Below, piece after piece: positions 14,201-23,900 of a stretch of DNA of 64,000 nt. Source of the DNA: Agrypnia vestita. Taxonomy: Eukaryota > Arthropoda > Insecta > Trichoptera > Phryganeidae. The DNA lies in the NCBI GenBank assembly GCA_016648135.1, contig JADDOH010001574.1:62001-126000 (forward strand), read 5' to 3'. The translations under genes were made by a program, and so were the position numbers. Position 1 is the stretch's first letter; each line of letters starts with the position of its first letter. The notes beneath the pieces are model-generated. The model made no database searches, had not been told where the DNA came from, and saw nothing but the letters and a program-made list of their open reading frames with translations.

Positions 14201-15310
14201 CTTGCATCTAAACTGTAATTACAGTTTTGCAAGAGGTAATTTAAAAATTTTTTTTAAAAAATAACTGTACCATGTGTAACAGGTTAAAATAATGGTTTAA
14301 CCATCACTATAACCGATTAACTTTTACGACTAACTATGCGAACACCGATCCCGGACAGGTTGGTTAAGAGGCATTTATTGTACAAGTATTTAGCTGTTTG
14401 TATCCGGCGTTGCACTGGTTAAGGATTAAGTTAAAAATAAGTTTGTGAGGGAAACAAAGGTTCCATTATTTTGCAAAGCCTCTAATATGAACAATGTTTC
14501 AAAGAATAAGTATGCAAAATTTGAGTCAGATCGTCGAACGCTACAGATTTGCATGGAAAATATATCAGGGGGTGGGGTAAAGGAGGAAGGGGAAAATGTC
14601 ATCTATGTTACCCGCAAAATTTTGGTCAGATCAGTCGAACATTAAAGATTTGCATAGAAAATATGTATCAGGGGTAGGGGGGAAATGTCGCCTGTGTTAC
14701 CCTACGGATCCTAATGAATAAGTAAGCAAAATTTGTATCAGATTGGTCAAACTGCGTAGATTTTTTTAGAGAGCAGATAGACAGATGTTGAGTTTTATAG
14801 ACATAGATTTTATTATTTCTAATGCTTTACATCATAGTTTTACTGTACCTGCAAATCTAATATAGTGGTCCAGGGGGAAACGAAAGAATGCCTGTGTTTT
14901 TGCATGAAGAATTAGCTACGCAAAATTTTGTTTAGACCGAAGGAAAAATTATAATATAGAGCATATACAAACAGATACTTATTGAATTTTATGTGTATCT
15001 GTATTGTTGGATTGATGGATGCTGACTAATATTTTCGAATGGGTAATTTTTTTATGCTTTTATTATAGGTGAGCGACCTTTTGCCTGTGAATTCTGCCCG
15101 ATGAAGTTTATGGCCGCCAAGGATTTGAAGAATCATCGGATGACCCACACGGGGGAAAAGCCCCACAAGTGTCAACTATGCAACCAGGCTTTCATCCAAA
15201 AGTGCGCCCTCAACAGACACATGAAAACCCACGACAAGCCCCAGTACTTGCATCCTCACCATCCCATTGCGCCCCCGCAGCTGCCACAAGAATACCTTAT
15301 ACAGAATTGA
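5296..15310 (+). CDS. ZAD-C2H2 zinc finger protein, 7 exons, 461 aa
   Basis: Exons: 5296-5478, 5554-5682, 6764-6948, 7220-7367, 9177-9401, 10402-10675, 15069-15310. All introns are GT/AG and the frame holds throughout. The N-terminus is a ZAD (zinc-finger-associated domain), with cysteine pairs C32/C35 (CRAC) and C73/C76 (CQPC) split by a phase-0 intron. An acidic/serine linker and a lysine-rich run (about 170-185) follow. Nine C2H2 fingers then run from about residue 191 to near the C-terminus; the fourth is split by intron 5. The linker between fingers 8 and 9 is the TGEKPHK type. ZAD proteins of insects are mostly DNA-binding nuclear regulators that dimerise through the ZAD; the target here is unknown. 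An in-frame ATG at 5203 would add 31 residues, but ATG 5296 is closer to usual ZAD starts. A candidate AATAAA is at 15551. Intron 6 (4.4 kb) is full of transposons. The next gene is a paralogue. Confidence 0.9.
6129..6720. mobile_element. Foldback MITE with about 150-bp inverted ends
   Basis: The left end (gttagtaatacaaacgaatc) is repeated in inverse at 6720. Complementarity continues for roughly 150 bp per side with scattered mismatches, leaving a unique centre of about 290 bp. The element fills much of intron 2 of the first ZAD gene; its right edge is 44 bp before exon 3. There is no coding capacity. Flanks are ata on the left and tta on the right, so no exact target duplication is seen. 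Confidence 0.85.
7558..7806. mobile_element. MITE family 3 (249 bp), gene 1 intron 4
   Basis: The ends pair as gagggrtataaaagcaaag followed by rcagyaatatc. The inverted match continues, with decay, for about 85 bp per side, so the element is almost entirely palindromic. A diverged copy with the same end and the same internal atatttcctataaaat box lies at 62382-62668. It is non-coding. Confidence 0.75.
8378..8463. repeat. Short inverted repeat
   Basis: The arms atgaataaaaaacact (from 8378) and its near complement (to 8463) bracket about 50 bp of AT-rich DNA in intron 4 of the first ZAD gene. No target duplication was recognised. Confidence 0.55.
9667..9856. mobile_element. MITE family 2, copy 1 (about 190 bp)
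   Basis: The element starts tagtgatggtattt and ends accatcacta. An internal pair (tgattgtatcgatgattg and caatcatcgataaaatca) is also inverted. It lies in intron 5 of the first ZAD gene. Copies 2 (13071-14309) and 3 (15608-16984) have the same ends but are split by later insertions, which shows that this family is the older one. Confidence 0.75.
10735..12600. other. GC-rich block of unknown origin in gene 1 intron 6
   Basis: This stretch is much richer in GC than anything around it. It contains a hairpin pairing tgacacatcc with ggatgtgtca (about 11315-11378), a GC-rich palindrome near 12540-12558, and short direct repeats of aaataaaagttacataaa at 11870-11960. Open frames on both strands near 11083-11301 and 12093-12377 show no domain I know. 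The base composition suggests inserted DNA, most likely a degraded retroelement, but I found neither terminal repeats nor reverse transcriptase motifs. Confidence 0.45.
12639..12805. mobile_element. hAT-type MITE family 4, copy 1 (167 bp)
   Basis: The element runs from cagcggcgtgcagtgagtac to a degenerate right end. It is flanked by an exact 8-bp duplication cctgctac (12631-12638 and 12806-12813), which is the hallmark of hAT insertion. The inner box gcatgacttttatataaa is shared with the copies at 34046-34264 and 62142-62371. It sits in intron 6 of the first ZAD gene. Confidence 0.8.
13071..14309. mobile_element. MITE family 2, copy 2, split by a LINE
   Basis: The left part (13071 to about 13233, opening tagtgaaggtatt) and the right part (about 14256-14309, closing accatcacta) match copy 1 at 9667-9856. 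The roughly 1-kb non-LTR fragment between them is a later insertion. The LINE's edges are approximate. Confidence 0.65.
13234..14255 (+). pseudogene. 5'-truncated non-LTR retrotransposon, RT 3' part
   Basis: The readable frame 13250-13652 begins in the reverse transcriptase active-site region, with the FADDTCILYA box (the metal-binding FADD core). It continues through the RT C-terminal region, including a KTKYM and a YLGLTMDKNFNWTEHI segment typical of CR1/Jockey-type elements. Beyond about 13652 the frame is broken by stops, but the LPDKIKN-like terminal segment is still visible near 14010-14035. The polymerase N-terminus and endonuclease are missing, as expected from 5' truncation on insertion. 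It cannot be active. Related sequence lies at 55645-57840. Confidence 0.8.
14390..14808 (-). mobile_element. Helitron-like element, inverted relative of 3432-3957
   Basis: Read on the minus strand, the segment carries about two and a half diverged units with the gaccgatctgaccca-type box. It then matches the 3841-3950 tail of the other copy, including the gccgg and ccttaacc boxes. The minus-strand start near 14808 opens tctatgtctataaaactcaa. Ends are approximate. Confidence 0.55.
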
Positions 15311-15635
15311 ATGACCACCGCTTCCCTGTGATTTTTAGAAAAGGAAAACATTAAATCCTCAGTGCCAATATAATCCTCGCGTGTGAATACCATTCAGATG
15401 TGGAGGGCAGCTATGTAATTAAAATTTTATAAGCAATAATGTTGGGATTGTTTTTAGGCTAAAGACAAACTTTTCACAAATCTACTTTTAAGTGTATTTC
15501 AATAGGATTTTCGGAGTGATATTGAAAAAGTGAGATGAATTTATAATTTTAATAAAAATAAATAATAAGGCCACAATCGAGTTTTACACTTTGTGAGATG
15601 GTTTTAACTAGTGATGGTATTTCAACCGGTTACAC

Positions 15636-16843
15636 CAGCGGTTCCCAACCTGTGGTACGCGTACCACCGGTGGTACGTGAGTGGATAGTTGGTGGTACGC
15701 GAAAAATAATCAGTAATGGCGGATATAAAAAGTAAAAAAAAAATCAGTCATAAAAATATTTAAACTATTGTATTTTTCCTATAATTCATAATTTTAATTA
15801 ATAATAATACAGTGCAGTTGTTAATATGTACAGTCGATGATCGAAAATCTAACAATCAATATCGTATTTTTTGAGTGCACTTTTAAATTTAGCGCTATTT
15901 TAAACTTATATACATATATTTTCTATGAATATCGGTAATTTTTGGAAAAGAATTGCCTGTGGCGCATTTCATTTTTTTATACAAATAATTAAATTAAATT
16001 CTATGTACCCTAAGTTCTTGTCTATAAGTCGCGGCTTATCTAAGAAAAAAGTTGTGAAAATGCAAAAATAGAATATCGGCTTATACATAAGTCCGGCTTA
16101 TACACAAAATCAATTTTATTAAAAAAAGTTGTACATTTTTAAAAATTAATTTTTATTAAAAAAAAGTTATACATTTAAAAAAAATATTTTTTATTAATTT
16201 AAGCCATCAATATCTCTTAAACTGACCTTCCTCCTTCTTATTAGCCCCGTCGCATATTGAACCCAGTCTGACCACGAACGGGTCGCGTGCACGCATGAAC
16301 GGGACGCAAGATGATATTTCGTGGACGATTTTGTTGTAAAAAGCGTGCGAGCGCACCGTGCGTGGCTGCAAGCTGGTTTCAATATGCAACGGGGCTTAGT
16401 TATAGTAAGTTCGACTTATCCATGAGTCCGGCTTATCTATGATAAGATTTTTATTTTAAAATTCTTATGGTTTTTGGTCTACGGCTTATATACGAGTCCG
16501 GCTTATAGACAAGAATTTAGTGTAATTTTTTTTTAATAAAAATTAGTTGTTAAAATACTTCTTTAAATGTCCTGGTTATGAATTTCGACAATAAATGAGC
16601 TTAGGCACCCTTTATTTAAAAAAAAAACATTGTGATATCTAATATTCAAATGGTATTTTTAACCTTTGGTATTTTTTTTAAACTTAAATAAATTGAGTTC
16701 TGGGAAATATAGTCACCCTATAAAATTTATGATGCAAATAGAATAACAAATTTCTCATAATACAATTATTTTTACGAAGTGGTACAATTAAGCGTTATGT
16801 ACTACCAAGTGGTACGCAAGTCAAAAAAGGTTGGGAAACGCTG
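15636..16843. mobile_element. hAT-type non-autonomous element, 1208 bp
   Basis: The ends are cagcggttcccaacct and, reversed, cagcgtttcccaacct. Just inside them both ends carry gtac-containing boxes. An exact 8-bp target duplication ggttacac is at 15628-15635 and 16844-16851. Both end type and duplication length fit the hAT superfamily. No transposase frame is present. It carries another element inside it (16010-16520). Confidence 0.9.
16010..16520. mobile_element. MITE nested inside the hAT element
   Basis: The outer arms start ctaa(g/a)ttcttgtctataag and are inverted. The box (a/g)agtccggcttat recurs several times in both orientations near the ends (about 16090, 16425 and 16495), giving subterminal repeats. 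The GC-rich centre 16220-16390 has open frames on the minus strand that I do not recognise and treat as chance. This is the innermost, so youngest, of three nested insertions. Confidence 0.7.
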
Positions 16844-17395
16844 GGTTACACAATAACCGTTATTTGAGACTTATATCTGATTTTATGTCTCGATGGATAC
16901 ATACAATCTATCAAGGATAGCTAATAATACACTGATAAAGTGCAAAATTTTCCACAAGTAACGGGTTGTTTGACTATCACTAGTTTTAATGAAAAAAACT
17001 GTATTATATTAGTAAATTAAAAATGTATAAATAAAATAATTTATCAATATAATATAGGTTTTGTTTTAAACCGGTATTGGTGTAATTATTGTACTCAGTG
17101 ATTTTGTAATTTTTTTTTTAACCCTGAGGCATTTTCACTCCATTGGTGCACAACATAAACAGTGCACTCCATATGCAGTGTTTGCTGTGAGCTTGAAATA
17201 AAATATTTGATGATTTTAGTATTTAATAGACTATTTGCAAAAAAGTTCATTGTTCGAAGAAACCTTTACTCAAAGACTAAACAAAATAACAAATGAATGA
17301 CTATTTTTTTGTTATTTGTTATGAACGTCCGAATCATAAATTTTTCTCAGCACCTTTTTACCATTTTTACATAAACCGAAGAAAAAAAATCGCGT

Positions 17396-17706
17396 ATAGA
17401 CGTACCAGTATAGATTGGCGTACGAGGGAGGGCGTCCCTGTCGCGTAACAGAAGTCAGGGTGTAAATTTATTACACAATACATAATGTACAGAATGTCCG
17501 GTGACCAGTGTTGAAGCCTTTAATCATCCAGCCTCCTGGACTGGATGTTTTAGACATAATAATTCAATGTATATTGGAAATCAAGATGTCACAGCTCGCG
17601 CTCAAATACGAGAATGAACTGAATGACAGGGCGAGGGGTTACCGCCGGGGTGGGTTTTAGTTCCAAAGTCGTCGCACGCCAATTTATGTTGGGCAAGCAA
17701 TAGCAC
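17396..17706 (+). mobile_element. MITE family 1, copy B, internally deleted
   Basis: Both ends match copy A (4268-4704), but about 130 bp of the interior is missing between the tgtccggtgacc box and the catccagcctcctgg box. The left end is diverged (tatagattggcgtacg). It is intergenic, between the two ZAD genes. Confidence 0.7.
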
Positions 17707-18039
17707 TCTCAGGGTTAAATATTCTTGAATAGAAAATATTTGCGAAAATGTCCATACCTGTCAAATTTATTTATTTTATGATGTAAGTCTTCTTTATAGT
17801 AATTTTGTTATAAGACAAACATATGTACACACATAATATTAAACATTTTTACTTATTTGTGTTTTTTTATCAATGTTGAATACTAATATTCTATGTTCTG
17901 TGTTGAAAACATACAATTCCTCAATTCCGTGCTTTGGTTATGTGTCGAATTATATGCAAAAAAAAAAAATTTTCCAATAAGCTTTCATTTCATTTTTGGG
18001 GATGACACTATACAATATAATATATGTTTTTTTATATTG

Positions 18040-18215
18040 TAACAATCTTCTTCTTCTTCAGCCTTCATCTCTCCGCTGCTGGATATAGGTCTCTTCCATA
18101 CCCTTCCATCTTTCCTTGTTATTTGCTAATTGTAGCCGTTTCTTCCCCTCACAGCGGCTATATCGTCGGCCCATCTCTTTTGAGGTCTTCCGATGCCTCT
18201 TGTATTCTCCATGTA
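18040..18215 (-). pseudogene. Non-LTR retrotransposon C-terminal fragment
   Basis: The minus strand encodes a short stretch with the pattern RPQKRW-ADDI followed by ERWKGMEE-YIQQRRDE. This pattern closes the RT polyprotein of many RTE-type LINEs (R-P-x-x-R-W then W-x-x-x-EAYVQQ). Only this tail survives. Confidence 0.55.
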
Positions 18216-18525
18216 TCAATGATTTGTCCTAATTGCGAATCATTGTAAGTTGAGGACTACCTATAATCAATTCGTCTTACCCATAGAAGTACGTCTATGG
18301 TCTTACCATATATTTAATTATTATTTTTATTATTTATTAATTTTTAATTATTAATTAACAATTTTAACAGTGGTAATGGTGAGTTAATTAGAGAAGAGTG
18401 ATGGATAAATTTTCATGAGGGATATTGGGTATATGACAGATGTGACTTTCGCATCAGGTGATCGGATATCATCAGTCATGTTTTTGGATAAAATTGAAAT
18501 AAAATATTCAAACTGGACACAGATA

Positions 18526-19461
18526 TTGGGTCCTTACTTATCAAATTGCCGTTTTCTATTACTAGCTAGTTTAATGTTTGATATCTTGCATTCAACTTGA
18601 AAATGCAATTTAAAATTAATGTCATATTGAAGCTATGACATTCCTTTTACGAAATTAGTTATTCATTTGTTTTTTCTTTGATATTGCTATGTCTGCGACC
18701 ACGGAGAAAATGGAAATTCGAGTTATTTTCAAATATGAGTTCTATTGTAACACTAATGCTGCAAAGATGGCATGCAATATCAAAGGCGTGTATGGGTCAG
18801 GTACCGCAAGTGAATGCACAATGCGTCTTTTGTTTGGTTGCTTCCGTTCTGGAAATTTCGAACTGAAGGACAACAGCAAATTCGCGTCGAGGCTTGCCTT
18901 AATTTGTTAAGTCGGCATATAAACGAGGGATTTCTGAGTCGATTGTTACTTGTGATTAGAAGTGAATCCTGTATGATAATAGGAAACGTTCATCGCAGTG
19001 GTTGGACCCAGGGGAGGCAGCCAAACAATGTTGGGCAAACAGCAAAGGTAAACTTACAAGAAATGAAAATGATGCTAGCTATAAAACAACCGAGACTTGT
19101 CAGTTGTTATAATCCAGTACTTCTCCATGACAGCATTCGTGCATAAACTGCGCAACGACCGTCTTAAAATTACGGGAGCTTCAATTGGAAACTATCGTCA
19201 CCCATCTTACTCGCCAGACTTTCCATTTTTTTGGAATTTGGATAACTTTTTACTTAGGAAAATTTCAATTCTGATGAGGCAGTGAAAAACGCTTTTAAAT
19301 AATTCCCCAGGATTTTTGCAGCAATGGCATCAATGAACTTCCATTAAAATATCAAAAGTGCATCGCCAACAATGGCCAATACTTTGATTTTATATACTTT
19401 TCATAAAAAAATTGTTTGAATATTTCTATATATAACTGCAATTTCATAGGTAAGGACCTGA
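18526..19461 (+). mobile_element. Mariner element, internally deleted and broken
   Basis: Terminal repeats (ttgggtccttacttat at the left, tcaggtccttacctat reversed at the right) are flanked by TA. At 936 bp it is about 370 bp short of the full-length mariner at 60387-61692. The frame reads MSATTEKMEIRVIFKYEF and on through the helix-turn-helix region, then jumps near 18890-18905 to the middle of the transposase. The second catalytic segment is present as LLHDS, but the third reads SPDFPFF, without the needed aspartate. Several frame breaks follow. It is inactive. Confidence 0.85.
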
Positions 19462-20100
19462 TATATGTTAGAAACGCAGGATTGCAGAAAAATTGAAAAG
19501 GCTGAAATCAAAATTATTTGATCATCGGGTTTTAGGGCCCCTAGGACCGATTGTTTGATCAGTAATAAAAAAAGGCATTGATTTTTGCGGAAACGGGTTG
19601 TTTGATTGGTGGGTGGGACACCAAAATTTTTTTTTTTTTTCATAACTAATTATTACTACTAGGTACGACAAAGCAACCGGACCCAGGTGAATAAAAGTAA
19701 TTGTGGTGGTTTTGTGAGAATACTAAAGTATTAAAGATCCATAATTAAGTACTTGCATTAAAATTCAGAAAGTAGTAATTATTTAAACACGAACATGACT
19801 GACTCACTCGAGCCACCGATTTTACCGATTTATATTGACGCGAATATGATAAATTTTAAATTGTAAAAACATGATAATTTCAAGAATATTATTTTTTAAT
19901 TTTAATTTTGTTATATAATTTATTGCCACGTTTTACTTTAAATTTTGCGAAAAATTAATTAATTGATAATATTCGCTAAGAGCCTACAAAAACTAAGATT
20001 TTTTGACAAGAATTCAATCTCGTCACGTAACAAAGTAGACAATTACAATTTTTTCTTCATATTTCAACTTTTTTAATATCTAAAAATCTTTTTTTTTTTT

Positions 20101-20680
20101 GGAGACGGCGACACCACACCAGTCGTGCCTCTGCCGTAACATCGGGCAGGCCTGTGTCGCCTTAAATCATATATTCCTTTGTTCGTAATTTATATCATTT
20201 ACTTGTACATTTTCACTTGCTCCCAGGGCATATTTCGGGAAGAAATAAACAATAACAATGTTTCTCTTTCATTCCCATCGAACTACGAACCTTCCCTAAA
20301 GCGTAATCAAACTGCTGCGCCCGTTTACGAACCAGAATAAAGGATGTCGTGCTGGGCGACATCACAGCGAGAGGGGCGACACCACGTTAGCGAATTTATG
20401 CCATAACATTAGGCGGACCTGCGCATCAACAGTTTCTATATTCCTCATTTTACTTACTTTAAATATTAATGTACTTATTCTTCATTTGTCCCCCCACCAT
20501 AAATAACTCTGGGGAGAAATAAATATCTACAATCAAATAGCACAAGCGTTTAGCTTAGTTTGAAAATAGTAAGAATATTGATGTGACACGTATTCTGTGT
20601 TCGCATCTCTATTTTAAAAAAAAATCACTCTTTCATTCCACAGACTCCAAACCTTCCCTACACTATATGAGTTTGGTTGA
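20101..20680. repeat. Diverged tandem repeat with hairpin head, second unit split by a SINE
   Basis: The first unit (about 20101-20345) opens with a 55-base segment whose ends ggcgacac and gtgtcgcc pair. It includes tgccgtaacat and a later aaccttcccta box. The second unit (about 20371-20680) has the same order with diverged boxes. It is interrupted at about 20534-20630 by a 5'-truncated copy of the tRNA-headed SINE seen at 36403-36588. Origin unknown. Confidence 0.6.
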
Positions 20681-20993
20681 ATTTGAATTTGGTTTGAATT
20701 TGAAAAGATGAAAGTATTTATGATAATACTTATTTAGTGGCAAGAACACTCCGTAGGGGTGAATCATATTTCAACTTTTGTTGAATGAATGAATCGTGGA
20801 TAAGATAATATGGTGAATGATGGGTGAATGGGTGACACAGGTGAAACGCCAGGAAGAAAAAGAAGAAGCATCATGGAAGTATTCACTCTATTCTGTGGAA
20901 GTATCTATGAATTGAAACGTCAAAATGTTTGTGCGGGTATGCACAGTTTCGTTCACATTTAATATCACATTATTTTGAGTTTTATGAATTAAA

Positions 20994-23900
20994 ATGGAAT
21001 TCAAAAAATTGTGCCGAGCTTGTTTAGCTTCAAATGATGATTTATATAATATGTTTTTGACGGCGACATCCGAGATGTACACGCATTGTACCTCCGTTCA
21101 AGTATGTTTGGTCCTGCTGATACTCATCAAAACATTGATGTTTACAGACGTATTTACTAATATTAATAATATTTTTTCTTACAAGGTTTTCGAAGATGAT
21201 ATTCTGCCGAAGAACCTGTGCCATTTTTGTTACGAACTTTTGCATAAAGTTTATTTTTTTAAACAAAAATGTATCCAATCTGAAGAAAGATTGCATCAAT
21301 ACATTGAATCCAGCAAAGATGTAAAACCCAATTTATCGGAAAATGTTGATAACAGTACCATAAAAGTTGAAATAATATCAGAATTATTTGATGCAACAGA
21401 AAAATCTCAGGAAAATAAATTTAACATTACCATAACAAAATCTGAAACGTTTGACGGTAGGCTATTACGCCATTAATTTGACAGAATTATTTAAATTTAA
21501 ACTAATAACAACTAATAAGTAATACATTTTTTATTTTAGATTCATTAGACATTGTTGAAAATATATCCCAAAATGAAGACAACATTCACGACAATGAAGA
21601 AGATAGCCTGGAACAAGAATGCTCTCCTATTCGGGACACTTCATCAAATATATTTTTGAAAACACCTTCAAAAATCAAATCGTAAGTATTTCGTAAAAAC
21701 TATTATTCATTTAGTAGAGGCTAATTCTCGGGGAAAATATATTTTAAAATTATTTTGTACTTACATGAAGAAATTATATTACATACCAGTGATACATGAA
21801 TTTTGTTTACTTTCGATGAATTTCACTAATCTGTTCATATTATAAGACATTTTGTCTGCTGTTATTCGATATATGATATAAAGATATACAATTTTAAGGT
21901 AACAGTTATTTGGAGCTTATGTACTCTCTATGGGCAGTACATATTTGTGAAGACTGTTGCCTGGTCTGTCCATAATTAATGTTTAAGTGACCCAGTCCGT
22001 GCATTCAGGAGGCGCTCCGACGTATATACGAAAGGAAAAAGACAACAAATAAATTATATCGGATTGATGCGTCGATTTCTTATGATTTCGAATTACATGC
22101 ATGTGTTTTTCTATTTTCAGAATTTTGAAAAACAAATTATTTTGATTTGCCTTATACGTAATAAACAATTATATTTTGTATAACATAAAGCGCCCCCTGT
22201 TCCCCATAGAATGGTATCCATAATTGACTCCCTATAATTATTCTATGCTAGTATGGGTCGTTTTTCTATCAAATACTTGTAATATATTTTAATACTATGT
22301 ATTTTAATTTTCTCACAGAAAAAAGAAGAAAAAACAGAAAAACAAGGAAATCAAAGAATTTCGACTGAGAAGAAGGAAAAAGATTTTGGAAGATCGCAAG
22401 AATTTAAATTTAGATTATCCTTGTTTACAATGCAATAAAAAGTTTGCTTATCCTGAGAGACTAGAGGCACATAAGCTCACGCATGATGGAGTCGAGGTAT
22501 GATGGTTTATTATTTCTCTGTTCCCAGTTTCATAAAAAAAAAAAAACGGATTGACGAGGCCTGTATTCTCTAAGAAAATATAATAAAAAATTTTTTAGCA
22601 TCAATGTCATCATTTTCATATTCTGTAAGTGATGTTTCAGTTCAAAATTTATTGGCTACCTCTAAACTTAGCCCCTAAACACTATAATGTAACAGGAAGG
22701 AATGGTACACTTATATTTTTCCATCAAAAGTTATCTTTATGAGAAATGCTTAAAATGTAAAGGATTTAGAAGAATCACAAAAATATATTATGTAACTCTT
22801 ATTATATTATATTTTATTGGAAAATTAAATATTTTAAGATATTTTCTCTTTTTAAAATTTTTGTTACACAATGTGAAACAAAAGATTTTAATTTATATTA
22901 TACATCTTTTTATTTAAGAAAGACAATCAAATTTCATAGTATGTGTAGGCCGCACGTTGTTTCGTTGTGTTGGTAAGATTTTAATTTATATTATACATCT
23001 TTTTATTTAAGAAAGACAATCAAATTACATAGTATGTGTAGGCCGCACGTTGTTTCGTTGTGTTGGTGTTTGCGGGTATAACGTGTCTCATACACACCGC
23101 TTACACTAATTCTATTATCTTTCTTAAATGGAAAGAAGTCTACCTAAATCCTATTTGAATGTTTCCATGCGTCTTTTTGGTGCCAATAGTTATACTAGCG
23201 TAATACTAACTAATAGCGTCAAGAGGTAAAATGAAAAAAGCTTTCTATAAAAGACATCAAGCATTAATGGAGTATACAATTTTAAAATGTTATTTCATGA
23301 AATCCTTACGCATTTAATGCCTTATTTACTCATCATGGAGCTAGGATTACATCTGTCGCATACACTCTTGAAAGAGCGCAGAGTAAGCTGTCTCATTCAT
23401 TGTATTTTGTAAACAGAGCAGGATGACCAACTGATACGGAATACTTATAATGAATTTATAATTGATTTCCAAGATGAGAAATGAAAGTCTCATCGATCTA
23501 GACCCACCATTAGACCCACTTTTCTAAAATCAAACCTTATCGATCCTGATTCTTATTTATAAATTTTCATTAGTTTTAATTACGGTACAGTACAAAATAT
23601 TTATCTCATTCGACCTATTTATAAAATAATAATGGGACATTCCAGCAAAGTACGTGATGAGTGAGGCATGAAATAAGGCCAAAGGGTAACAGAGAAAAAT
23701 ATGAAAAGTATGTTACTCCTCTCCTAATACATTAATTTAAAATAAAATTGAATATGTTTGCAGTCGAAAATAATACATATATATATTATTTAGAATTCAT
23801 AAATTTGGTTTTAGAATGAAATAATGTGTCATATTTGCAATAAAAAGTTTAAACAATGGGATGGACTCCGTCGTCACCGTGAATTTGTGCACATGATGTC

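Larger units (their letters stand above)
15608..16984. mobile_element. MITE family 2, copy 3, split by a hAT element
   Basis: The left end actagtgatggtatttcaac and the right end tgactatcactag are the family 2 ends. They are separated by the 1208-bp hAT element described next. With that element and one target copy removed, the remnant would be about 160 bp, close to the size of copy 1. It lies about 300 bp beyond the stop codon of the first ZAD gene. Confidence 0.8.

Noticed and set aside
20994..21476. Reading the first two exons of gene 2 as a single uninterrupted exon
   Set aside because: The middle 28 residues are hydrophobic and foreign to the ZAD. Good GT/AG sites remove exactly 84 bp and restore the usual spacing. 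Kept only as a possible retained-intron form.
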